From Spirochaetales bacterium (GTDB taxonomy: Bacteria; Spirochaetota; Spirochaetia; Sphaerochaetales; Sphaerochaetaceae): a stretch of 38,141 bases of DNA. The DNA lies in NCBI GenBank assembly GCA_017618315.1, contig JAFZUN010000294.1, positions 1 to 38,141 of the forward strand, in the 5' to 3' direction. A model generated the notes under the pieces. It saw only the letters and a program-made list of their open reading frames with translations, had not been told where the DNA came from and searched no databases. Numbering within the stretch: the stretch's first letter is position 1; each line of letters opens with the position of its first letter. The translations under genes were made by a program, and so were the position numbers. Positions 31,207 through 38,141 of this stretch are shown here, one piece after another.

Positions 31207-32022
31207 ATGGCTACAATACTTATAACCACCGCCGTCATCACAGTCGTCGGAGTGATTGTCGGAATTGCCCTTGTCTACACTGGAAAGAAATTCCACGTGG
31301 AGATTGATGAACGCGAGTCCGCCGTACGCGAATGCCTTCCCGGTAACAACTGCGGAGCCTGCGGTTATGCCGGATGCGATGCCATGGCTGCTGCAATAGC
31401 CAAGGGCGAGGCACCTGCCAACGGATGTCCTGTAGGCGGTGCTGCCGTAGCAAAGAAGATCGGAAGCGTGATAGGTGTTGATGCCGATGCTGTTGAGCAG
31501 AAGGTCGCATTCATCAAGTGCAAGGGCTCGTGTGATGTCACACGCGACCAGGCCAACTATATCGGCGTCAGGGATTGCCGCAGTGCTGTCCTTTGCGGAA
31601 TAAGCGTGACGGACTGTGAGTACGGCTGTCTTGGTCTCGGTTCCTGTGCAGCTGTCTGTCCGCAGGATGCCATCACCGTCAAGAACGGGGTGGCCTCCGT
31701 CAACCGTTCTAAGTGCGTCGGATGCGGACTGTGCGCCAAGGCATGTCCCAGAGGCCTCATTGAGCTGATTCCCGCAGATAACTTCGTTGCGGTGCAGTGC
31801 TCCAACAAGGATAGGGGACCGCAGGTCAAGAAAGTCTGCTCGGCAGGATGTATCGGATGCATGCTCTGCACACGCCAGTGCGAGTTTGATGCCATTCATG
31901 TGGAGAACAGCCTGGCACGTGTGGATTACTCCAAGTGCACACAGTGCGGCAAATGCGCCGAAAAGTGTCCTGCAAAGGTGATTCTGCCACCGCTTGGATC
32001 TGCGGCAGGTAAGGAGGCTTGA
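31207..32022 (+). CDS. rnfB: Rnf complex subunit RnfB
   Basis: 271 residues. An N-terminal membrane helix (ITVVGVIVGIALVYTG) is followed by the 4Fe-4S domain CGACGYAGC with C74 as fourth ligand. Four further [4Fe-4S] motifs start at C137 (CEYGCLGLGSCAAVCP), C170, C215 and C244. This is the long, ferredoxin-like clostridial type, longer in clusters than proteobacterial RnfB. RnfB is the entry port for electrons from reduced ferredoxin. It follows rnfA by 10 bp with GGGGG ahead of its ATG, and nrfA begins 2 bp after its stop. Confidence 0.95.
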   Translation: MATILITTAVITVVGVIVGIALVYTGKKFHVEIDERESAVRECLPGNNCGACGYAGCDAMAAAIAKGEAPANGCPVGGAAVAKKIGSVIGVDADAVEQKVAFIKCKGSCDVTRDQANYIGVRDCRSAVLCGISVTDCEYGCLGLGSCAAVCPQDAITVKNGVASVNRSKCVGCGLCAKACPRGLIELIPADNFVAVQCSNKDRGPQVKKVCSAGCIGCMLCTRQCEFDAIHVENSLARVDYSKCTQCGKCAEKCPAKVILPPLGSAAGKEA

Positions 32023-32024
32023 GC

Positions 32025-33263
32025 ATGGAGAAGAATAAGATAATCAAGCTGATAATCGCCATAGTCATCATTGTTGTCGCTGTTGTCCTGATTGGCGGAT
32101 TCTTCGGAGATGACATCATGTATCATCTTAAGAACCGTGGCAATCTTGGCCCGCTGACAAGAGAAGACATCACATTCGATACTTCGATTCCATATGTCTC
32201 GTCCAGCATGCATGCGAACAGTGAAAACAGCTACATCACCGATTATCTGGAACAGGATCCCTATCTGGTGAACATCTATGAGGGATTTGGATTTGCCAAA
32301 GAATACGGAAGTGCAAGAGGCCATGAGTACACTCTTGAGGATGTGGCTGCAACTGCACGCCCGCATGCACTTGCGAATTGCCTGACCTGTAAGACTCCTG
32401 ATTACACGAAGCTGGTCAATGATCTCGGGGTCAGCGCCTATACGCTTGACTTCAACGAGGTCTACGCCACCATGTCTAAGAACATCAGCTGCTACGAATG
32501 CCACGAGACCAAGTCGCGCAACGGCGGCGAGATTGTCATTACACATTCCTATGTCGCCAAGGCCCTTGGGGACAACATGTCAACCATAGACAGCTCCACG
32601 CTTTCATGCGGACAGTGTCATATCGAGTACTACTTCACACCGACCGACAAGGAGACCATGATGCCGTATTCAAGTGTGGCCACCATGACTCCTGAGGCGA
32701 TACTCGAATATTATGACAGCATGGTCATGCCTGACGGCTCAACCGGCTTCTATGACTGGATCCAGCCCAGCACGGGAGCAAAGCTCCTCAAGGCCCAGCA
32801 TCCCGAGATGGAGACTTACCTGCAGGGCAAGCATGCCAACCTCCTGAACTGCGCTGACTGCCATATGGCAATTGAGATGGCGGATGACGGAACCGTTTAC
32901 CACAGTCATTATCTGGAGAGCCCACTTGAAAGCAAGACCATCCTCTCTACCTGTGTCAAGTGCCACGGAGACACCGATATGGTGGCCATGGTCAAGAGGA
33001 TCCAGGATCGCATAACAGACAGGGAGACAGAGGTGGGAAACAAACTCTCCAACCTCAAGAATGCCCTTGCCGCAGCGGTTGCCGGAGGCAAGATGTCGGA
33101 GGCTGATCTTGATCTGGTGCGTAAGCTCTACCGTGAGGCCCAGTGGTTCTTTGACTTCTGCTATGTCGAGAACTCTGAAGGCGCGCACAACTCAGAGCTT
33201 TCTGCCCACTGTCTTGAAGTCTCTGAGCTGCGCATAGATGAGGCCATGGCTCTCCTGAACTGA
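32025..33263 (+). CDS. nrfA: Membrane-anchored cytochrome c nitrite reductase (ammonia-forming)
   Basis: 412 residues with five haem motifs: CLTCK (119-123, the lysine-ligated catalytic haem), CYECH (156), CGQCH (195), CADCH (276) and CVKCH (310). Catalytic residues fit NrfA: R98 (ARGHEY), Tyr in HIEYYF (~202), and H259 in KAQHPE, with K and Q of the same motif as calcium ligands. It reduces nitrite to ammonium with six electrons. The N-terminus is an unbroken hydrophobic helix (IIKLIIAIVIIVVAVVLIGG) without a signal-peptidase site, so it is probably anchored in the membrane. AAGGAGG fixes the start at 32025. No nrfH or nrfBCD is nearby; it lies between rnfB and the ccs genes. Confidence 0.95.
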   Translation: MEKNKIIKLIIAIVIIVVAVVLIGGFFGDDIMYHLKNRGNLGPLTREDITFDTSIPYVSSSMHANSENSYITDYLEQDPYLVNIYEGFGFAKEYGSARGHEYTLEDVAATARPHALANCLTCKTPDYTKLVNDLGVSAYTLDFNEVYATMSKNISCYECHETKSRNGGEIVITHSYVAKALGDNMSTIDSSTLSCGQCHIEYYFTPTDKETMMPYSSVATMTPEAILEYYDSMVMPDGSTGFYDWIQPSTGAKLLKAQHPEMETYLQGKHANLLNCADCHMAIEMADDGTVYHSHYLESPLESKTILSTCVKCHGDTDMVAMVKRIQDRITDRETEVGNKLSNLKNALAAAVAGGKMSEADLDLVRKLYREAQWFFDFCYVENSEGAHNSELSAHCLEVSELRIDEAMALLN

Positions 33264-34342
33264 TGTCTGCCGGCAAGAGGTTTTTAAGATTCATATCCTC
33301 AATGAGATTTGCCATAATCCTTCTGGTGATTCTGGCCATCATGTGCTCCATCGGAAGCCTTGTGACCCAGAACCAGAGCTACTCATGGTATGCAGCGCGT
33401 TACTCTGAACGGACCGCGGCACTGATTATTGCCCTGCATCTGGACGATGCCTTCCACAGCTGGTATTTCATCCTGATAACGGCTTTTTTGTGCATCAACC
33501 TGCTGTTCTGCAACATAATCAGGCTTCCTGGTCTGGTGAAGCGTACAAGAAATGGAGGCACACTGAGAGAGCGCCTGGGAATCTGGGGAGCATGGATAAC
33601 CCATGTTGGGGTCCTGCTTCTGATTCTGGGCTTCGGCCTTGGGCAGTTCACCCATAAGGAATATGTGGCCTATGGTGTTCCCGGCCAGACAATGGCAATA
33701 GGGGACACAGGCCTTATTCTGACTATCAATGATTTCAGGATAGACCTCAGGGATGATGACACCGTTGAGCAGTACACCTCAGAGATCACAGTCTACGATA
33801 TTGCAAGCGGCTCATCAGGAAAAAGTGCCTCTGTCAGCGTCAACCATCCTGCTGACATATATGGCCTGAGGTTTTACCAGAACTCAACAGGCTGGGCCGC
33901 AAGGGTTACGGTTGACAAGGGAGGTGAGGCCCTTCAGGACACCATAGTCTGTGCGGGGGATTACCTTGTTGTGACGGACAAACCTGATCTTGTCATCTAC
34001 TTCAACGCTTTCTATCCGGATTATGTCCTTGTCTCAGGCTACGGACCTGCAACAGCCTCCGGCAAGCTGAATAACCCCGGGTACCTGTATTCAGTCTATT
34101 ATCAGGGGCAGATACTCGGCATGAATGTCCTGTTTTCAGGTGAGGTTCTTACAATTGACGACTATAGCGTGCATTTCTCGGAACCGCAGAGCTACACGCT
34201 GATCCAGATCAAGAAGGACTCATTTACGGCACTTGCCTTTACGGGCGGAATCATCATTCTTATAGGACTGATTGTAAGCCTGTATGTGAGACCCAGGAAA
34301 GTAACCGACAAGCAGACAGGGGGAGAGGATGCTTCAAGTTGA
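33263..34342 (+). CDS. ccsB: Cytochrome c biogenesis protein CcsB/ResB
   Basis: 359 residues, ResB-like, with N-terminal helices (FLRFISSMRFAIILLVILAIMCSIGSLVTQ), a second pair near residues 65-130 (WYFILITAFLCINLLFCNIIRLPGL; GAWITHVGVLLLILGFGLG), a large external domain and a last C-terminal helix. ResB and ResC form the System II haem channel and ligase that attaches haem to cytochromes outside the cytoplasm. Here the obvious client is NrfA, whose stop overlaps this ATG by one base. System II needs a special partner for CXXCK sites in some bacteria; whether this pair does both is unknown. Confidence 0.9.
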   Translation: MSAGKRFLRFISSMRFAIILLVILAIMCSIGSLVTQNQSYSWYAARYSERTAALIIALHLDDAFHSWYFILITAFLCINLLFCNIIRLPGLVKRTRNGGTLRERLGIWGAWITHVGVLLLILGFGLGQFTHKEYVAYGVPGQTMAIGDTGLILTINDFRIDLRDDDTVEQYTSEITVYDIASGSSGKSASVSVNHPADIYGLRFYQNSTGWAARVTVDKGGEALQDTIVCAGDYLVVTDKPDLVIYFNAFYPDYVLVSGYGPATASGKLNNPGYLYSVYYQGQILGMNVLFSGEVLTIDDYSVHFSEPQSYTLIQIKKDSFTALAFTGGIIILIGLIVSLYVRPRKVTDKQTGGEDASS

Positions 34343-35144
34343 GAATACCTTATTCACAATTGTAATGATTTCTTATTTTGTGGCAATGATAGCATATTTC
34401 ATCTATGTTGCTTCAAAGAAGGACATTGTTTCAAAGGTAGCCTTCGGAATTCAGGTCTTCGGATTTGTGCTCCATACCGTCGCGATCGTATGCCGCGGAA
34501 TAGGGGCAGGGCGTCTGCCGCTGACCAACCAGTATGAGTTCGCCACCTCATTTGCATGGGGACTCTGTCTTCTGAGCTTGGTCTTCATCATTCGCTTCCG
34601 TTTCTATGTCATGGGTGCGTTCATCTCGCCTGTGGTGTTCCTGATGATAGGTTATGCCGCCATGCAGAGCAGGGAAGTGCGTGAGCTCATGCCCGCACTG
34701 AGGTCGAACTGGCTTGGCTTCCATGTTTCAACGGCCATCATCGCCTATGGCGCTTTCGGTGTCTCGTTTGTGGTCGGCATTATCTTCCTGCTGAGGGACA
34801 GGCTCAAGGCACATGGTTTTCTGGACCAGCACATTCCGGACAAGGAGAAGCTTGATCTTATAGAATACCGAAGCGTTGCCCCGGGAATTCTGTTTCTGAC
34901 TTTCACCATCATCACCGGTGCCATCTGGGCGGAGCGTGCCTGGGGAAGCTACTGGTCGTGGGATCCGAAGGAGACCTGGTCACTTGTCACGTGGATAATC
35001 TATGCCACGTACCTGCACCTGCGCATCCGACGCGGCTACAAGGGAAAGAGCGCGGCTGTGTTTGCGGTGATAGGCTTCATCTGTGTCCTGTTCACCTATG
35101 TTGGCGTTAACACTCTCCTGCCCGGAGTACATAGCTATAAATAA
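34329..35144 (+). CDS. ccsA: Cytochrome c biogenesis protein CcsA/ResC
   Basis: 271 residues with about eight membrane helices. The haem-handling tryptophan-rich motif WGSYWSWDPKETW is at residues 205-217. Conserved histidines are H132 (GFHVSTAIIAYG) and H230 (TYLHLR), with H49 near the first. It is the haem-presenting half of the System II synthase. It overlaps ccsB by 14 bp with GGGGGAGAGG just before the ATG, so synthesis is coupled. It is the last gene of the operon; I see no clear terminator before the convergent lipoprotein gene, 11 bp away. Confidence 0.94.
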   Translation: MLQVENTLFTIVMISYFVAMIAYFIYVASKKDIVSKVAFGIQVFGFVLHTVAIVCRGIGAGRLPLTNQYEFATSFAWGLCLLSLVFIIRFRFYVMGAFISPVVFLMIGYAAMQSREVRELMPALRSNWLGFHVSTAIIAYGAFGVSFVVGIIFLLRDRLKAHGFLDQHIPDKEKLDLIEYRSVAPGILFLTFTIITGAIWAERAWGSYWSWDPKETWSLVTWIIYATYLHLRIRRGYKGKSAAVFAVIGFICVLFTYVGVNTLLPGVHSYK

Positions 35145-35155
35145 ATCTTTATTGA

Positions 35156-36007
35156 TCAGATGCTGAACATGAACGGCCTGAGATCGACGATCATGTAGGC
35201 AAGATCCCCGTCATCAGAGAGCTCAATCGTGTGTCCGCTGTACCTGTATGTCCCGCTTGATTTTGAGCGGTCAGTGTCATATTCGTAGTAGTACTCCATC
35301 GTGTAGCTTCCGGATGAACTGAAGTTGTAGATGTAGTGGTTCGTGCCCTCACCCATGTCAGTGAGGTGCCAAGGATTGTTCAGGGTCAGTATATCCCTGG
35401 ATGTCTGGTCCTCTCCGTCAGAAGTCTCCCTGTCAAAGACGACGGTGTAGTTGGATCCGAAAATGTCATCCTCGTCCCTGATGTAGAGCTTGCTGTTCAG
35501 GATCAGGTAATCATTCTCAGTTCCGCCTATGTTCAGGACCGTGTTGTCCGCATGGTAATCATCGATGTTAGTGCAAAACCCCATGGATGCGAATGTGCCG
35601 CCCTTGGTGAAGCCTGCCACTCCTGCCTGACCTCTCCAGACCCCGCAGAGCTTTCCTGCTGATGTGTTGTTGCGCGCTGTTTTTGATGTCCTCTTGAAGA
35701 CGAGTTCATTTCCATAATAATCGATGACAAGGTTGCTCCCGTCCCAAATGAAGGGATAGTCGTAATCATCTGTGTAAATGTAGGACTCGTCGGCCTCGAA
35801 GGTACCGAATTCTGCATACTCCAGATATTCCAGGTAATAGACCTCGCTGGCATAATGGCCGTCGGCAGTGAAGGTGAATGTATAGCTGTAGTCATCGTCA
35901 CTTGCCTTCCAGACACCCTTCAGTCCTGTGGGGTCTGCCTCGGTGGCGCATGATATGGCAAAGAACGCAAATAATGCTATGGCTGCTGCAATCAGGATTC
36001 TTCTCAT
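35156..36007 (-). CDS. Lipoprotein of unknown function with repeated beta-rich modules
   Basis: 283 residues with lipobox AISC (C20 lipidated). The mature part is rich in Tyr, Asp and Ser and appears to hold two related beta-barrel or lipocalin-like modules. One begins LKGVWKASDDDYSYTFTFTADGHY (~29) and one LCGVWRGQAGVAGFTKGGTFASMGF (~119). A last SGTYRYSGHTIELSD stretch repeats the same pattern. The GxW...F..dG.y pattern is common in small bacterial lipoproteins of unknown role. It is convergent with the rnf-nrf-ccs operon and probably independent of it. Confidence 0.8.
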   Translation of the reverse strand: MRRILIAAAIALFAFFAISCATEADPTGLKGVWKASDDDYSYTFTFTADGHYASEVYYLEYLEYAEFGTFEADESYIYTDDYDYPFIWDGSNLVIDYYGNELVFKRTSKTARNNTSAGKLCGVWRGQAGVAGFTKGGTFASMGFCTNIDDYHADNTVLNIGGTENDYLILNSKLYIRDEDDIFGSNYTVVFDRETSDGEDQTSRDILTLNNPWHLTDMGEGTNHYIYNFSSSGSYTMEYYYEYDTDRSKSSGTYRYSGHTIELSDDGDLAYMIVDLRPFMFSI

Positions 36008-36064
36008 CTTTCATCTCCCTGAGTCCAGTTTACCATCCGCTCAAGTGTTTGTGTGAAAAAAGAA

Positions 36065-36760
36065 TCAGAGCTTGTCCTTGAAGTACCGGGTTGCGGGATC
36101 AAGCTTGTGTACAATTGCATAGCAGATGACCGGAATTCCCAATCCGCCTACGACGTCAACGAAGTAATGCTGCTTTGTGAATAATGTGGAGAGGCAGACA
36201 AGGAGTGTCATCACCAGGGTGTAAACCTTGAAGCCTTTTGATATCTCGCTCTGCCTGCGGATTCCCAGATAGCAGTAGATGCTCATAAGGCAGTGGAAGG
36301 ATGGGAAGAGGGCTCGGCCTGTCTCTCCTCCGTCACACATATATATGAACTTCATCATCCAGTTGAAGACACCGGGTTCGTTTACTTTCTGAATCAGACC
36401 CTCGGTGACCCTGTCCATTGTCGTGGGCATGAATACAAACAGCAGGAAACCGATCAGAACTGAGGCCTCAAGGCCTATGGTGTAGTTTATGAAGTTCCTC
36501 TTGTCCGTCAGCGACACGGCCAATATTCCGATGATCCAGGCGACATATGAGACAACATATATGACCACAAAGGCGGGAATCAGCTGGAACCTGTCATCTA
36601 TGAAAGGTATCTTTGGTGCAAATGCCCAGCTTTCAGTGCCAAGCCATCTGGCAAGCAGCGGTCCGAGAAGATAAAGAGCATAGTTGAAGGAAAAGATGGC
36701 TGCAGCGGCAATCCACCCGTATCTTGGTATTCTTCTAATGGTCTCTTTGAGTTTCTTCAT
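36065..36760 (-). CDS. PAP2-superfamily membrane phosphatase/phosphotransferase
   Basis: 231 residues with about six membrane helices. The active site is of the PAP2/inositolphosphotransferase type, with PSFH at 153-156 and TKQHYFVDVVGG holding H198 and D202. The N-terminal phosphatase motif (KX6RP) is not evident, as in Aur1/IPT-like members. It may act on lipid phosphates or transfer a head group in the inner membrane. It lies next to a PlsC-like acyltransferase on the same strand (60-bp gap), which supports a role in membrane lipid synthesis. Confidence 0.85.
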   Translation of the reverse strand: MKKLKETIRRIPRYGWIAAAAIFSFNYALYLLGPLLARWLGTESWAFAPKIPFIDDRFQLIPAFVVIYVVSYVAWIIGILAVSLTDKRNFINYTIGLEASVLIGFLLFVFMPTTMDRVTEGLIQKVNEPGVFNWMMKFIYMCDGGETGRALFPSFHCLMSIYCYLGIRRQSEISKGFKVYTLVMTLLVCLSTLFTKQHYFVDVVGGLGIPVICYAIVHKLDPATRYFKDKL

Positions 36761-36820
36761 ACGGGCAGAGAATAAAACATTTCTGACAAAAATGCCACAT
36801 GTGTCATCAAAAAAGTGATG

Positions 36821-38056
36821 TCAGCCTACACTTCCGTTGTTGTTGTGCTGATAGAGCTCCTCAGTTGCCAGCGCAAACTTGGTCACTGAGAAATCACAGT
36901 CCTCAGGATAAATATAGTAGGTATTGTCCAGGGTGTTCAGGTCCACACAGTCACCGAACTTACCCAGATACTCATACTCGATGTGGCATGAATAGAGTTC
37001 AGATGCCGGCCATTTGATGTCATAAGACTCGCCCTCAAAGCACCCTGTCAGTCTAAATCCGCTCATGTCATGCACAAGTTTTGCTTTGCCCATGTGTATG
37101 TACCGGTCCTTTGGCATCATGTCCACATGAGCATTGCACTCAAAGCTGTATGTGCCGGCCTCGACCTCTTTTTTGACGTTTGATCTCTCCCACTCGTACC
37201 AGTCCGGGATATGGGAGAACTCTGTTTTGCCGTCAGTTGCCGAAAGGCGCCCGAGCTCATCAAAATTCCATATCTTGCCGCAGTGCGTGCACTCCAGGAC
37301 AGTTCCGTGTGTTTTCATCTTGTACTCTGTGCTGCAGTTGGGGCACTGGTACAGGACCTTATGTAGTCCCTCGGCCCTGCCGCCATAGGTGACATGGATG
37401 TTATTCTCCTCCTGCCAGCGGTACTCGTCATAGACAAATTCCTCATTGATCCGTTTGTAGATCTCATCCGCTGTGGCTTTTTCTAGCTGCTCTGTGGTGT
37501 ACAGGCACTTCATGGTGGCCTGCGTTCCTTTGACATTCCTGTCATGAAGGTTCCAGAACGGGGAGTTGATGTGATGTCCGTGGCAGACCAGCGTCACAAC
37601 AGGGACCTTGAGATACTTGGCAAGCTTTCCCAGAGAGGCCGGAAGAACCGCATTTGTGCCGCAGAGGGAATATCGGGCCTCAGGGTAAATCGCTGCGATG
37701 TCACCACGCTGCGTCACCGCCTTGAGCTGCTTCACAAGTGCGGCGTCTCGCGTGAACTTTCGCTTGCAGATGCATCCGATGAACCTTAAAAGCCATTCAC
37801 GCTTGAGGAATCCGTCAATGGCCACGACATAGTTGACCCTGTGAGGCCAGGTGGCTTTTGTGGCGACCTTGAAGTCCATGAAGGCATTGTGGTTGCACAG
37901 AAGAAGGTATGGCGGTTTAATTCCGTCCATGCCGATTTTCTCCAGATGGTTCTTATGCTTTATCAGATCCGGAAGACTGAGAAGCCAGATAAGCGGCCTG
38001 AGGTGCATCCTCATGATCTTCCGTGACATGTCAAATCGCTTGTATTTGTCGAACAT
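36821..38056 (-). CDS. PlsC-like acyltransferase with zinc ribbon and C-terminal extension
   Basis: 411 residues. The N-terminal ~190 residues are an acyltransferase of the 1-acylglycerol-3-phosphate type: catalytic NHNAFMD (H56, D61) and the second motif IYPEARYS (P125, E126). It differs from ordinary PlsC (about 250 residues) by a rubredoxin-like zinc ribbon (CPNC at 238-241, CTHC at 256-259) and a further ~140 residues. The latter have beta-rich GRAM/PH-like character (YSFECNAHVDMMPKDRYIHMGKAKLVHD, then FRLTGCFEG). It probably acylates a lipid at the membrane; the extension may bind a partner. The start at 38056 lacks an evident Shine-Dalgarno; 38029 is possible. Confidence 0.85.
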   Translation of the reverse strand: MFDKYKRFDMSRKIMRMHLRPLIWLLSLPDLIKHKNHLEKIGMDGIKPPYLLLCNHNAFMDFKVATKATWPHRVNYVVAIDGFLKREWLLRFIGCICKRKFTRDAALVKQLKAVTQRGDIAAIYPEARYSLCGTNAVLPASLGKLAKYLKVPVVTLVCHGHHINSPFWNLHDRNVKGTQATMKCLYTTEQLEKATADEIYKRINEEFVYDEYRWQEENNIHVTYGGRAEGLHKVLYQCPNCSTEYKMKTHGTVLECTHCGKIWNFDELGRLSATDGKTEFSHIPDWYEWERSNVKKEVEAGTYSFECNAHVDMMPKDRYIHMGKAKLVHDMSGFRLTGCFEGESYDIKWPASELYSCHIEYEYLGKFGDCVDLNTLDNTYYIYPEDCDFSVTKFALATEELYQHNNNGSVG

Positions 38057-38141
38057 ACGTACATTAAAGCATAAAATGCACCTAAAAGTAAGTTTTCTTT
38101 GACATCTTTTGCTTTTACGGTGTATCCTACTTAGGAATAAG

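Noticed and set aside
31168-31899. Long open frame on the minus strand opposite rnfB (243 codons)
   Set aside because: It mirrors rnfB, whose cysteine motifs prove the + strand; the minus frame has no recognisable domain.

Overview
The window is about 38 kb of a bacterial chromosome with roughly 48% GC. Gene content suggests a host-associated, anaerobic member of the Spirochaetota (Treponema/Sphaerochaeta-like). This is inferred from the many small lipoproteins with an SC lipobox, the clostridial-type Rnf complex, the tripartite tricarboxylate (TTT) transporter and the lack of aerobic respiration genes. No 16S rRNA is present, so the placement is tentative.

Layout. 0-2.9 kb: the 3' end of tyrS, a manganese exporter (mntP), an 8-oxoguanine glycosylase, a YhcH-family protein and a small membrane protein. 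2.9-5.3 kb: tRNA-Arg(UCU), then 750 bp of gene-free, hairpin-rich DNA that includes degenerate copies of the tRNA tail, a MITE-like inverted repeat and a candidate small RNA, and then an ISL3-type insertion sequence. 5.3-9.2 kb: a secreted tyrosine phosphatase, a phd-doc toxin-antitoxin pair, an outer-membrane-like protein, a repeat-rich lipoprotein and two tRNAs (Arg-UCG, His). 9.2-18.7 kb: housekeeping genes: a RarA ATPase with an extra C-terminal domain, a lipoprotein, an RluA-type pseudouridine synthase, a Bax-inhibitor-1 family protein, exonuclease VII, a MATE transporter, asparaginase and a Gfo/Idh/MocA oxidoreductase. 18.7-26.5 kb: transport. It holds a MATE transporter fused to an RsbW-like ATPase domain (frameshifted here), a C45-type acylase lipoprotein, a TctCBA transporter, and an SDF-type symporter with a degenerate version of an RsbW-like domain at its N-terminus.

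27.0-35.1 kb is the clearest functional unit. It is one tightly coupled run, rnfC-rnfDG-rnfE-rnfA-rnfB-nrfA-ccsB-ccsA, with overlaps or gaps of 10 nt or less. It encodes an ion-translocating ferredoxin:NAD+ oxidoreductase, a membrane-anchored pentaheme nitrite reductase and the System II haem-attachment machinery that would mature it. RnfD and RnfG are fused, and no nrfH is present, so Rnf may be linked directly to ammonifying nitrite reduction. 35.1-38.1 kb: a lipoprotein, a PAP2-type membrane phosphatase and a PlsC-like acyltransferase carrying a zinc ribbon.

Strongest leads: the Rnf-NrfA-Ccs operon; two unrelated transporter families in the same window carrying RsbW-like domains; and the structured region at 3.0-3.75 kb next to tRNA-Arg.
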